Both the position numbers and the translations under genes were made by a program. From Blochmannia endosymbiont of Camponotus sp. (lineage in GTDB: Bacteria > Pseudomonadota > Gammaproteobacteria > Enterobacterales > Enterobacteriaceae): DNA of 64,000 nucleotides. The stretch is from positions 124,001 through 188,000 of the forward strand of contig NZ_CP097757.1 of the NCBI RefSeq assembly GCF_023586085.1, in the 5' to 3' direction. The notes under the pieces were generated by a model that was given only the letters and a program-made list of their open reading frames with translations, did not search any database and was not told where the DNA came from. Shown piece after piece: positions 11,199 through 21,016 of this stretch. Position 1 is the stretch's first letter; every line of letters begins with the position of its first letter.

Positions 11199-11271
11199 TG
11201 GAGCTAAGCGGAATCGAACCGCTAACCTTCTGCGTGCAAAACAGATGCTCTCCCAGTTGAGCTATAGCCCC
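11199..11271 (-). tRNA. alaT: tRNA-Ala (anticodon TGC)
   Basis: A 73-nt cloverleaf almost identical to the enteric tRNA-Ala(TGC) that normally sits in the 16S-23S spacer: acceptor GGGGCTA/TAGCTCC, anticodon loop TTTGCAC, T-loop TTCGATT. CCA is not encoded. No rRNA sequence adjoins it. Its position between murI and the Asp-Trp pair suggests it is a leftover of a deleted rRNA operon. Confidence 0.97.
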
Positions 11272-11755
11272 ACCAAGCTTATCAAGTGTACTGTAACAAG
11301 TTTAAAATAAAGATGCAAATTAAAATAATATAATTATAAATTGTTGCTTTATTAAATGCAAATAATTTCTAACATAATGGTTTTTAATTCTTAATGATAT
11401 TAATATTAGAGTTAATTAATAATTTAGAATTAGTTTAATTGAGTCAACAATTATTTCTTATAAAAAATCTATTGTAATTTGAGATAAATTAATTTAATAA
11501 ATCTAGCGGTATTAGATTAAGGTTGATAGATGTTTATAAAAATTTGCATTTTTTGATGTTTTGAGTCTATAAAATATTCATATGCACAGATAAAGTTTGA
11601 TGTTTAATTTAATAATTAAAAAATAGTTATTACATGTTAAGCTCATATTTGATATATATTTATATCTCTTAATATAATAAGCGCATGTTTATATATGCGA
11701 TAAAGATTAAATAAATATATGAATTTTATAGTAAGAAGTTCAAATTTTTTATAAT
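11272..11755. other. Gene-free stretch between murI and tRNA-Ala
   Basis: 484 bases of AT-rich DNA. In E. coli the rrnB operon begins just after murI, so 16S sequence would be expected here. I recognise no 16S or 23S motif and no ORF of useful length. Confidence 0.6.
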
Positions 11756-12610
11756 TTATATTGATAAGATTTCTGAGGAGAAAAAATTATAATTAGACAA
11801 TAAAATAGATTTTAGTTTAATAGCTTCTATAGTATCCATAGAGCAATAGATTTTATTTAGTCTGACGGAATAATTAATATTGTTTATAGCCCCTTTAGTT
11901 AGGGTCTTATTATGTCGTAGTAAACGTAAACTATATTTAGCGATGGTACGTCTAGAATCTACTAAATAGCTATTTGAAGATAACGTCGTAATTAATTCTT
12001 TTTTTAGCAAGGAAAAATGAGTACATCCTAGTACTATAGTATCAGGAGGTTGTTTCAGCTCTAACCAAGGGGCTAGAATACTACGAAGCATTGATAAAGA
12101 TATTTTTTCACCATATATTTTGGATTCAGCTAAGTTTACCAATTCAGATGTGCCTAATAATAGTACCTTGTATTTATTTGCAAAACGTTTTATAAGATTA
12201 CAAGTATAGTCATGATTGACAGTACGATGTGTTGCTAATACTCCAATGATGCCGTTTTTAGTTAATTTAGATGCTAACTTGATTGCGGGTATCACTCCAA
12301 TAATAGGAAATAAAAAATGATTTTGTAATATTTTTAATGAAACTACACTGGCAGTATTACAAGCAATAATTACCAGATCTAATCGATGTTGATTTTGTAC
12401 AGCTTTAATTATAGAAGTTACGCGATTTGTGATAAATATTTCTGAACGTTCACCATAAGGAAAGGCTTGATTATCAAAAAAATATAAATACCATACGTGT
12501 GGTAACAATTTGCGTATTGCAGTGTAAATGGATAAACCACCTACTCCAGAATCTAATATTAAGATTGTTGGTTGTTTGTATTTGTATGTATTTTTACAGA
12601 AATATGTCAT
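11756..12610 (-). CDS. murI: Glutamate racemase
   Basis: Cofactor-independent racemase that makes D-glutamate for peptidoglycan in the cytoplasm. The 284 residues compare with 285 in E. coli. The acid D20 in LDSGVGG and both catalytic cysteines, C84 in ACNTAS and C196 in LGCTHF, are present. The start ATG at 12610 has no obvious ribosome binding site. It lies downstream of metF in the same order as E. coli, with the arg, oxyR and btuB genes missing between them. Confidence 0.96.
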   Translation of the reverse strand: MTYFCKNTYKYKQPTILILDSGVGGLSIYTAIRKLLPHVWYLYFFDNQAFPYGERSEIFITNRVTSIIKAVQNQHRLDLVIIACNTASVVSLKILQNHFLFPIIGVIPAIKLASKLTKNGIIGVLATHRTVNHDYTCNLIKRFANKYKVLLLGTSELVNLAESKIYGEKISLSMLRSILAPWLELKQPPDTIVLGCTHFSLLKKELITTLSSNSYLVDSRRTIAKYSLRLLRHNKTLTKGAINNINYSVRLNKIYCSMDTIEAIKLKSILLSNYNFFSSEILSI

Positions 12611-13038
12611 TTACTTTATTAAATATTTACTTGATATAAGTATCATATAAATTGGTCTGATTAGGTATATATCTATCTACGATTTTATTTATAATTTTTT
12701 ATCTATTTTGGTGTGAACCTTTTATTGAAAAGTTTTATCTTTTAATCGATGATATTATATTGAATGGTATATCCATAATAGTATTAGTTTTATTAAAATC
12801 ATATATTTTTTATGATTTTATTTGTAATTGGTTAAATATTATCGGGAATTGGATTGTTATGTATTATGTTGATAATATGTAAGTAAATATGAATATTTTC
12901 AATCTTCTAATTAATAATTTTTTTTGCTAGCATAATAAGCATTTTTATGCAGAAACTGAGTTTTAAAATATATGTTTTTGAGTATGTATAGAAAATAAAT
13001 TTATTAAAAGTTCTTATTTGTATATAAGACATATTATG
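12611..13038. other. Gene-free stretch between metF and murI
   Basis: 428 bases of AT-rich DNA replacing several E. coli genes (katG, gldA, argECBH, oxyR, btuB region). No ORF of useful length, RNA or strong hairpin is seen. Confidence 0.6.
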
Positions 13039-13929
13039 TTAATTTTTGTTTTTTATTCCTAGACTATGACATATTGCATATGTTAAATCTGATCTATTAA
13101 GAGTATAGAAATGAAAATTTCTTACTCCTTCTTTAATAAGAATTCTAATCATATCTATTGCTACAAATGTTCCAATCATTTTTTGTGTTTTTAGATCGTG
13201 GTCTAACCCGTTAAAAATTACGTACATCCAATGTGGTATTTTAACTTTAGTAAAAGTAATAAAATTTTGTACTTGACGAAAATTGAAAATAGGTAATATT
13301 CCGGGAATAATTTCTATATCAATTCCAACAGATACACAAAGATCTCTAAATCTTAAATATTGTTCTACATCAAAAAAAAATTGAGTGATGGCACGATTAG
13401 CACCAGCATCTATTTTTTTTTTCAAATTAATTAAATCTGATTGTGCGTTTTTTGCTTCTGGATGTACTTCTGGGTAAGCGGCTACGGAAATATCAAAATT
13501 TCCAACTTTTTTTAATAAATACACCAAATCTGCAGCATACATAGATGATTGATGATTTTTGTTGATTTGATCACCTCTTAGTGCAACAATGTTATGGATA
13601 CCATTGTTCCAGTATTCTTGAGCAATGATTTGTAATGCTTGGGGGGTTTCATTAATACATGTTAAATGAGGAGCTACTACTAATCTAGTATGTTTTTTTA
13701 TATCATTAATTGTTTTGTTGGTATAATCTCGTGTTCCGGAATTAACACTATACGTTACAGAAACAAACACAGGATTTAGTTTACTTAATTTTTTTATAGT
13801 TTTACATAATATTTTTTTCATTTCATTGGTACGTGGAGGGAAGAATTCAAATGATACATTAATATTGCCGTTTAACTCTGCTAAATGTTGATTTAATATT
13901 TTTTGTTGAGCAGCATGGAACATACTCAT
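13039..13929 (-). CDS. metF: 5,10-methylenetetrahydrofolate reductase
   Basis: FAD enzyme that makes 5-methyltetrahydrofolate, the methyl donor for MetE. I choose the ATG at 13929 (MSMFHAAQQ) because it gives 296 residues, the E. coli length, and has AGAGGA four bases upstream; an upstream in-frame ATG at 13998 has no homology. Motifs FEFFPPR, APHLTC and ITQFFFD are intact. The coding strand contains runs of nine T and ten A (13372-13380 and 13413-13422), prone to polymerase slippage. metL, which lies between metB and metF in E. coli, is missing. Confidence 0.96.
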   Translation of the reverse strand: MSMFHAAQQKILNQHLAELNGNINVSFEFFPPRTNEMKKILCKTIKKLSKLNPVFVSVTYSVNSGTRDYTNKTINDIKKHTRLVVAPHLTCINETPQALQIIAQEYWNNGIHNIVALRGDQINKNHQSSMYAADLVYLLKKVGNFDISVAAYPEVHPEAKNAQSDLINLKKKIDAGANRAITQFFFDVEQYLRFRDLCVSVGIDIEIIPGILPIFNFRQVQNFITFTKVKIPHWMYVIFNGLDHDLKTQKMIGTFVAIDMIRILIKEGVRNFHFYTLNRSDLTYAICHSLGIKNKN

Positions 13930-14374
13930 ATTTTCCTCTCGTAAATTTGTAAAATAATATGCATAATATGTTATATATTCCATACTACAAATAAGCATTA
14001 TTATATTTACTATTTAAAGTTATATTTTTATAAAGAATTTTTTTGTATTTAAGTTATATGAAAGAGTGGTGTCTGCTTATTATAAACAGTATTTTTTAAA
14101 GTAATAAGTCAAAACAATGTTATTGTTATTTTGAGTTCTATGTTTATAGCAATTATATGCTCTCTAGTTAGGGCCTACATACCTAAAGTGTGTATTAAAT
14201 AAATTAATGATGTATATTTTACATCAATTTTTATGTGTTAAATATGTTATTTTTTAAATTTTATAGATGTTTAATTGATTACTAAAGTTTGTAATAATAT
14301 TTCTATACGTTCATTAATTATTTTGTTTTTATTAATAAGTATACGTATTGATGCGCCATTAATATGGGAATATT
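13930..14374. other. Gene-free stretch where metL is deleted
   Basis: 445 bases between the metB stop and the metF start. In E. coli the 2.4-kb metL (aspartokinase II / homoserine dehydrogenase II) lies here. A short open minus-strand stretch at 14271-14362 can be read, but I could not match it to MetL. The rest is AT-rich without genes. Confidence 0.6.
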
Positions 14375-15523
14375 TTATCGTATTGATGTAAATGCTTGCG
14401 CTAAGTCAGCGATAAGATCATCACTATCTTCTAGTCCTACTGAAACACGAAGCAACATATCATTAATGCCAGCACGTTTTAGAGTGCTTTCCGGCATAGC
14501 AGCATGCGTCATAGTAGCTGGATGGGCAATTAGACTTTCTACACCTCCGAAAGATTCTGCTAATGTAAATAATTTTAATGATTGCAAAAACTGTAGCAAC
14601 ATATTTTTAGTTCCTTTTAGTTCGAAACTAAATATCGATCCAAATCCACTTTGTTGTTTACAAGCAATATTATGTCCAGGATGAGTAGATAATCCTGGAT
14701 AGTATAGCTTATTGATTTGAGATTGTTGTTGACAGAAAGAAATAATGCTTTCAGTATTTTTTTGTTGTTGATAGACTCGAGGCATTAAAGTGCGCATACC
14801 ACGTAATAATTGATAGCTATCAAAAGCGCTGCTGGTAATTCCAAGTGTGTTGCCCCACCAAGCTAATTTATCGGAAATATATGTATCTTTAGATATTACC
14901 GCTCCTGCTATTAAATCTGAATGTCCGTTTAGATATTTACTACAAGAATGTATTACTAAGTCTGCGCCTAGAATTAATGGATTTTGAAAAACTGGAGTCA
15001 TAAATGTATTGTCTACGACACATAATATATTTTTTTGAAGTTTACAAATATTGTAAATATCTACTATTCGGAGCATAGGATTACTTGGAGTTTCTATAAA
15101 AATTAATTTAGGTTTATATACTAACGACTCTAGTAATATTTTTGTGTCATTTTGATCGATAAATAGTACCTTACATATGCCCTTTTTATGTAATGCATCT
15201 AATAGTCGGTAAGTTCCTCCATAGCAATCATGAGGCGCTATTAATAAATCATTTGGTTCAAGAAAAGCGGAGCATATCAAATAAATAGCAGACATACCGC
15301 TACTTGTCATAATTGTATTTTTTCCATATTCTAAATCTGATAAAGTCTGTTGAGCTACATCTCGAGTAGGATTTTTGCGTCGTGAATAATCATACAGACG
15401 TGGCTGATTTAATCCAAAAAAATTATAAGTAGTTGAGAGAGTAATAGGAGGCACAACACATCCATGTTGTTCATCAATATTCAAACCGCTTCTAACACTG
15501 ATTGTAGATTTTTTAATTTTCAT
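14375..15523 (-). CDS. metB: Cystathionine gamma-synthase
   Basis: PLP enzyme that joins O-succinylhomoserine and cysteine to cystathionine in methionine synthesis. The 382 residues compare with 386 in E. coli. The PLP lysine is K196 in HSCSKYLNGHSD, and the N-terminal YSRRKNPTRD motif of the Cys/Met family is present. The synteny with rpmE upstream and metF downstream, and pairing with metA in this window, favour MetB over MetC or MetZ. The repressor gene metJ, adjacent and divergent in E. coli, is absent. Confidence 0.93.
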   Translation of the reverse strand: MKIKKSTISVRSGLNIDEQHGCVVPPITLSTTYNFFGLNQPRLYDYSRRKNPTRDVAQQTLSDLEYGKNTIMTSSGMSAIYLICSAFLEPNDLLIAPHDCYGGTYRLLDALHKKGICKVLFIDQNDTKILLESLVYKPKLIFIETPSNPMLRIVDIYNICKLQKNILCVVDNTFMTPVFQNPLILGADLVIHSCSKYLNGHSDLIAGAVISKDTYISDKLAWWGNTLGITSSAFDSYQLLRGMRTLMPRVYQQQKNTESIISFCQQQSQINKLYYPGLSTHPGHNIACKQQSGFGSIFSFELKGTKNMLLQFLQSLKLFTLAESFGGVESLIAHPATMTHAAMPESTLKRAGINDMLLRVSVGLEDSDDLIADLAQAFTSIR

Positions 15524-15783
15524 AATAAATAATTAACTTGATCATTTGTACTCCTCAAAATACCATTAATATCATTAATATACTAATGTTATTTATGTAT
15601 CTGATAATATTTTCTATATATTTATTATTTATGATGACTAAAATAACAAATTTATTTTGATTTTAATTATATGTAGTAGTAATAGTAATGAAATTTGATA
15701 ATGTATGCTGTTTTTGCTCCGTAATATATTTTGTTAGCTACATACTATGTAGCGTGCAAATTCAGATGTAATAACGTATGTAT

Positions 15784-16032
15784 TTATGTTTTCTTCGTTT
15801 TTTTATTAATAGGTAAAAATTTAGAGTTAATAGCAATATTAAAGCGTTTATTAAAAAGATTTACACGGCCTCGTGTATCTACTATACGTTGTGTACCTGT
15901 ATAAAACGGATGACATAGATTACAAACGTCTAAATTTAAGTTGCGATTTAAAGTTGATTTAGTATTAATAATATTTCCACACGAACAATGTGCAGATATT
16001 TCACTATATTTTGGGTGAATATTTTTCTTCAT
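15784..16032 (-). CDS. rpmE: 50S ribosomal protein L31 (zinc-binding form)
   Basis: Protein of the 50S subunit that bridges to the small subunit. The 82 residues carry the four zinc ligands of the C-plus form, C16, C18, C37 and C40. The E. coli protein has 70 residues; the extra tail here is lysine-rich (KKTKKT at the end). It sits upstream of metB on the same strand, as in E. coli. Confidence 0.96.
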   Translation of the reverse strand: MKKNIHPKYSEISAHCSCGNIINTKSTLNRNLNLDVCNLCHPFYTGTQRIVDTRGRVNLFNKRFNIAINSKFLPINKKTKKT

Positions 16033-16398
16033 GGTATATTCTCGTATTCAGTAATACTGTATTTTTAATAGTTGATAAAATATTGTAACACATGATAAAA
16101 ATAATAAATTTTATTCTATGGAATTTAATAAATTCAATGTTAACATGTTCATAGTTAAACAATTAAATCTGTTAATTATGTATGCATGTACATGTGTAAA
16201 AATAAATGAAGAAATAAATTAATAACTTTTAAATATCTATTGACAATAGATGTTATTTTTATTTTATATAAAATTTTTATAAAAATTAATAATATTTATG
16301 TATTTTTTAGGCGCAATGCATCTAAATTTTAGGAACACTGTTATATACTATAAAAACTATGTTGTACTGTAATAGGATTAAATTAGTTTATAATTTAT

Positions 16399-16427
16399 TA
16401 TGATTATATTTATCAAATATAATCATA
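16399..16427. repeat. Perfect inverted repeat, 13-bp arms, 3-base loop
   Basis: Arms 16399-16411 and 16415-16427 are exact reverse complements around loop ATC. A T5 run follows on the plus strand, so it could act as a plus-strand terminator, but no plus-strand gene lies upstream. Its right arm and flank share a 14-base sequence (16416-16429) with the palindrome at 24516-24565. Confidence 0.8.
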
Positions 16428-17191
16428 TATTTTTGAGTTAAGAATTACTGTTGTTTTGGTTAGAAATAATTACATTTATGTTTAACTAAATATAAAGTTT
16501 GTTGTTTGTTTGATGTTGTATATAAATATTTATTTGGTTAATAACTATACTATTATTGAAACAATATTTATACCTACAATTATTCATTAATATTAGGGAC
16601 ATAACCATGTTAGAATATATTATGTATGCAATATTATTGTAATAATTAATAAAACTGTAATTATATTAAACTTTTTAAGTATACTAAAATATCGACTCTT
16701 AACAGATAATTATTCGTATAAGTATTTTTATCAGATATATAAAAGCTAATATATAAATTAGAGTAATAATGGTATTCATATTATAGTCTTCTTGATGAAG
16801 ATTAAATAGACTATTTGTAATTAGGTTATATTAGATATATAAAACTTCAATAAGTTCTAATTTAGTGTGGGTAAAAATATTTATTTCATTTATATTGAAA
16901 TTTTGTTTCTAATAATTTTTAGAAGTTATTGTGCGCTTTTATTATGTTAGTTTTATTAGGTAAAAATAGTAACGTAAGATCCGTTATGGTCATAATATTT
17001 ATAAAAAATTATAATTAAATATCTGGGTTTATATTATCGCTAATAGGTTTTTAATGATAATGTCAATCATTAAAAGAACTTTGATTTAATCGTTTAATTT
17101 ATTACTATAGGTTGTTAACTCGTGAATTTTTGTATATATGATTAGAAATGTCGATACGAATAAATAATGTATATAATTCATTAATTGAATT

Positions 17192-17225
17192 ATGCATAAG
17201 CTTATAAACGAGAAAGCTTATGCAT
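17192..17225. repeat. Perfect inverted repeat, 12-bp arms, 10-base loop
   Basis: Arms 17192-17203 (ATGCATAAGCTT) and 17214-17225 are exact reverse complements. No T-run follows on either strand, so it is not a standard terminator. It lies 262 bases before fpr in otherwise empty DNA. Confidence 0.8.
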
Positions 17226-17487
17226 GTAGGATATTTACATAATCACAACAACCTTAAAATAATTGCTGGGATGCATAATTTTAGTATAATAAATTGTTGT
17301 TGAAGTAAAAAATAAATACTTTTGAAGATGTTATATTGATTTTAGAAAAAGTTTTATATATCAGTACTATATCGTGAATCTTATAAAAATAAGGTAAAAA
17401 TATATGCATGTTTTAATTTAATATTGATGTTGATCTCTTAATGAATAACTTAAATAAATTTAAATAATTTAAATATAGGTCGACTTT

Positions 17488-18237
17488 ATGTCTACATGGG
17501 TTGTTGGAAAAATTATTGAAGTGAAACGCTGGACAGATAAATTATTTAGTCTGATTGTGCAAGCACCAGTGAATACATTTATTGCTGGACAATTTACTAG
17601 AATAGGAATATGCGTAAATAGCATGATTATGCAGCGTGCTTATTCATATCTTAATGCTCCTAACAGTCCCAATTTAGAATTTTATATAGCTACTGTCTTA
17701 GAAGGTAAATTTACCCCATTGTTGCGTGATTTACGTTCTGGTGATACTATTATGCTTACTAAAGAAGCATATGGACATTTTATACTTGACGAAATTCCAA
17801 GTTGTAAAAATTTATGGATGTTGGCTAGTGGGACAGGAATTGGTCCATATCTATCAATACTTGAGGATCATAACGAAAGATTGAATCAATTTTCAAATAT
17901 TGTGTTGGTACATGCAGTACGGTTTTATAAAAATTTAAACTATTTATCTCGAATGAAAAAATTAAAAAATATTTATTCTAGTAAATTACGTGTGCAAACA
18001 ATTATAAGTCAAGAAGAATTATCTGGTTCTCTTTTTGGACGTATACCTACTTTAATAGAAAATAATTCTTTAGAAAAAAAAGTGGGATTAAATTTGGATG
18101 TTAGCAATAGTCATGTAATGTTATGTGGTAATCCGCAGATGATATCTGATACTAAAGAGGTATTGAAAAAAAAATACGGAATGAAAGATCATATGCGACG
18201 CAATCCAGGCCATATTACTCAAGAACGTTATTGGTGA
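17488..18237 (+). CDS. fpr: Ferredoxin/flavodoxin-NADP reductase
   Basis: FAD flavoprotein that moves electrons between NADPH and ferredoxin or flavodoxin, for example to support iron-sulfur and radical enzymes. The 249 residues compare with 248 in E. coli. The FAD-binding RAYSYLNAP, the NADP-binding GTGIGPYLS and the C-terminal aromatic ERYW (E. coli EHYW) are visible. Near the 3' end the gene carries an A9 run (about 18176-18184). Next to tpiA as in the compacted E. coli order. Confidence 0.96.
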   Translation: MSTWVVGKIIEVKRWTDKLFSLIVQAPVNTFIAGQFTRIGICVNSMIMQRAYSYLNAPNSPNLEFYIATVLEGKFTPLLRDLRSGDTIMLTKEAYGHFILDEIPSCKNLWMLASGTGIGPYLSILEDHNERLNQFSNIVLVHAVRFYKNLNYLSRMKKLKNIYSSKLRVQTIISQEELSGSLFGRIPTLIENNSLEKKVGLNLDVSNSHVMLCGNPQMISDTKEVLKKKYGMKDHMRRNPGHITQERYW

Positions 18238-18486
18238 TAACAAATAATAATATATACATTATTATATAATGAATATTATGTATTATAACTTATAGCGTAT
18301 TTTAAATTAATTATTCAAACCATCGCAATTTTTAGCATTAACATGCTGTAATGCATGTCTTATTATGTTTGCAAATATGTGAATTTATCATCGTACAATA
18401 TATGTTTGATCTATTTTTTGTTTATGTTGTTAATATTGATGTAGATGATTATCATATAGAGGGATTGTAATAATAGGAGAGACGAT

Positions 18487-19269
18487 ATGAGACGCCTATT
18501 AGTAATAGGAAACTGGAAATTAAATGGTAACAAAAATACCATAACTAATCTAATTGTTAGATTAGTTATGGCGTGCGCTAGTATTTCCAAATGTAGTGTG
18601 GCTGTTGCTCCTCCTGTGATGTATTTAGATTTAGTTATGCGTTATTTAACAAATAGTAATATTTGGATGTGTGCGCAAGATGTTGATATTCATATATCTG
18701 GAGCATTTACCGGCGATGTTTCTGCAGCAATGTTGCAAGACCTAAATACCCGATATGTTTTGATCGGTCATTCTGAACGAAGAATACATCATAAAGAAAA
18801 CGATGCATATATTGCTAAAAAGTTTTTTATCTTAAAAAAGATTGGATTAATTCCTATCCTATGTATAGGAGAAAATAAAAGAGAATATGATGCTGGTCAG
18901 ACTCAATCAGTATGTCTTAATCAGATTAAGTCAGTCATTAAATTACTTGGTGTAGAGGCGTTTAAAGATTCAGTTATTGCGTATGAGCCTATATGGGCAA
19001 TAGGCAGCGGTATGAGTGCGTCCCCAGAAAGTGTACAAATAGTTCATAAATTAATTCGAAATTATATTGCAAATTATAATGTATCTATAGCCAATAAAAT
19101 AGTAATCCAATACGGAGGGTCTGTGACACCAGAAAATGTTACTCAATTTCTTAATCAAAAAGACATTGATGGTGTGCTAGTAGGATCTGCTTCTTTAAAT
19201 GCAGATAGTTTTTCTATGATTGTGCGAGCAGCTGAAAATCATGATAAATCTCATTCATTACTTAAATGA
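18487..19269 (+). CDS. tpiA: Triosephosphate isomerase
   Basis: Glycolytic enzyme that interconverts dihydroxyacetone phosphate and glyceraldehyde 3-phosphate. The 260 residues form a complete TIM barrel with N9 and K11 in GNWKLNG, H95 in GHSERR, E167 in AYEPIWAIG, and the phosphate loop IQYGGSV. The ribosome binding site is AGGAGAG. A perfect 15-bp hairpin lies inside codons 18-29 (18539-18571), which is unusual so close to a start. Confidence 0.97.
   Translation: MRRLLVIGNWKLNGNKNTITNLIVRLVMACASISKCSVAVAPPVMYLDLVMRYLTNSNIWMCAQDVDIHISGAFTGDVSAAMLQDLNTRYVLIGHSERRIHHKENDAYIAKKFFILKKIGLIPILCIGENKREYDAGQTQSVCLNQIKSVIKLLGVEAFKDSVIAYEPIWAIGSGMSASPESVQIVHKLIRNYIANYNVSIANKIVIQYGGSVTPENVTQFLNQKDIDGVLVGSASLNADSFSMIVRAAENHDKSHSLLK
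18539..18571 (+). repeat. Perfect 15-bp hairpin inside the tpiA coding region
   Basis: Arms 18539-18553 and 18557-18571 are exact reverse complements with loop TTG. The hairpin begins 52 bases after the A of the tpiA start codon. The encoded residues here (about TITNLIVRLVM) are poorly conserved with E. coli, so the DNA or RNA structure may have shaped the sequence. Confidence 0.8.
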
Positions 19270-19454
19270 TAAATAATATATATTGAAAATAAGTTGATTC
19301 TATTTGTACAACAGACGGATTGTATTTTTCAGAAACTAATAAATAACAATAGATACAACTTTGTATATGGGTTTATATAGCATATAAAATTGAAATGTAT
19401 ACTACATTGTAATTTTAATATAGCATAGAGTTGAGTGATAGTGATTATTTAAAT

Positions 19455-20417
19455 TTAAAATAGTTTTTTAGCTGTTTTTAGTAAATCTTGACGAAATGGA
19501 CGTTGCATATGTTGTATTGCATCGTTAATGTCATGGTGTACTAGTTTTTCGTTTTGTACCCCAATGCAACGTCCTTTATACCCTTGCAATAATAGTTCAA
19601 TAGAATATGCTCCCATTCTGGATGCTAGAATACGATCGTAAGCTACTGGTTTTCCTCCGCGTTGAATATATCCTAAAACGGTAGCACGAGTTTCTCTACC
19701 AGTTTTTTCTTCAATGTATTGTGCTAAGTAAAATATATTACAAATACGTTCGGTAATAGTTACTATTGCATGTTTTTTTCCTTTAGAAATACCAGATTTA
19801 ATTTCATTTACTAAATCTTGTGCGTTAAATTCTACTTCGGGGACTACAATAAACTCGCAACCTCCAGCGATTGCTGCTGCCATAGTTAAATCGCCACAAC
19901 AACGCCCCATTACTTCTACAATAGAAATACGTTGATGTGAAGATGATGTGTCACGTAATCTATCAATTGCATCAACAATTGTTTCTAAAGCTGTGAAATA
20001 ACCAATAGTATAATCTGTTCCAGCGACATCGTTATCGATGGTACCAGGTAATCCTATACAGGGGAATCCTATATCACTTAATCTTTTGGCTCCTAAATAA
20101 GATCCGTCTCCTCCAATTATTATGAGGGCATCAAGTTTGCGTTTATATATATTATTAATAATTACTGTTCTAACGGCATCTTTTTTAAATTCAGGAAAAC
20201 GTGCAGAACCAAGAAAGGTACCCCCCCGGTTTATTATTTCTGAAACGCTGCGACGACTCAATTGTATCATTCGATTTTGAAATAATCCTAAATAACCATC
20301 ATATACCCCATAAACTTCTAATCCTTCAGAAAGACCTGCTCGTACTACACCTCGAATAGCTGCATTCATTCCTGGAGAGTCACCACCGCTTGTTAGTACT
20401 CCTATTTTTTTTATCAT
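19455..20417 (-). CDS. pfkA: 6-phosphofructokinase I
   Basis: ATP-dependent kinase that commits fructose 6-phosphate to glycolysis. The 320 residues equal E. coli PfkA. The ATP loop GGDSPGMN, the catalytic GTIDNDV (aspartates 128 and 130 counting Met) and the ATP-binding GGDGSYLGA are intact. Convergent with tpiA. The start at 20417 has only a weak ribosome binding site. Confidence 0.97.
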   Translation of the reverse strand: MIKKIGVLTSGGDSPGMNAAIRGVVRAGLSEGLEVYGVYDGYLGLFQNRMIQLSRRSVSEIINRGGTFLGSARFPEFKKDAVRTVIINNIYKRKLDALIIIGGDGSYLGAKRLSDIGFPCIGLPGTIDNDVAGTDYTIGYFTALETIVDAIDRLRDTSSSHQRISIVEVMGRCCGDLTMAAAIAGGCEFIVVPEVEFNAQDLVNEIKSGISKGKKHAIVTITERICNIFYLAQYIEEKTGRETRATVLGYIQRGGKPVAYDRILASRMGAYSIELLLQGYKGRCIGVQNEKLVHHDINDAIQHMQRPFRQDLLKTAKKLF

Positions 20418-21016
20418 ATATACAGAACTCTATTATGTTGTTTATTAGCAGAGCAGATCATAACCAAATTCTTATGTAATTTATATAATTAATAATAAAA
20501 TATACTTGTTATGTGAAATATATAAAAATAAAAACCACATTTAATATATATAATTATATATTAAATTATAAGATATTTGGGTAATAGTATTTTTAGAATT
20601 GAATACTGAAATATTATTTTTATATATTTGGTTTATATTGATATTAAATATATTAATTGTATCATATTATATTTATTTGTAATGAAATAGATTAGTGTTA
20701 TATCTTTATAAGATTTAACTATATACATAGATAATCATATTAGTACAATAATTTCAATTGTGTTAACAATATAATTAAATTGTTTTCAAGACTAAAAATA
20801 TAAGAAGAAACATATATTTTTTAATTATATAGCTAATATTTTAGCTATATAATTATTTTAATTTCTGATAAATAAAGTATTTAATTTTATTGTATATGTT
20901 ATGTGGAAATAAATTACGTACAGATTATATCATATCTTTATTTGCAGTGAATATTATTAATTTTTGTTTATCAAAATATTTTTATTGCGCTATGTAGTTA
21001 ATACTTGCTCAAAAAA
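20418..21016. other. Gene-free stretch between cysE and pfkA
   Basis: 599 AT-rich bases marking a junction between two E. coli-like blocks. It holds the hairpin at 20822-20855 and nothing else I can recognise. Confidence 0.6.
20822..20855. repeat. Perfect inverted repeat, 15-bp arms, 4-base loop
   Basis: Arms 20822-20836 and 20841-20855 match exactly around TATT. It lies about 160 bases downstream of the cysE stop on the cysE transcript. It has no T-run in the minus-strand direction, so if it ends or protects cysE mRNA it is not a textbook terminator. Confidence 0.8.

Larger units (their letters stand above)
16033..17487. other. Largest gene-free stretch, between rpmE and fpr
   Basis: 1,455 bases, the longest gap in the window. 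In E. coli priA, cytR, ftsN, hslVU, menA, rraA, zapB and the glp genes lie here. It contains two perfect hairpins (16399-16427 and 17192-17225) and a TTGACA with a TATATA-like box on the plus strand (about 16240-16270). It also has a short start-like site (AGGGACATAACC ATG, 16612) that opens only 11 codons. I see no real gene, RNA or recognisable remnant. Confidence 0.6.

Noticed and set aside
14271..14362. An open minus-strand stretch downstream of metB read as a possible metL remnant
   Set aside because: The translated peptide does not resemble any part of MetL that I know, and it is too short to judge.
16612..16647. A start-like site AGGGACATAACC ATG in the rpmE-fpr gap
   Set aside because: The frame closes after 11 codons and has no homology.
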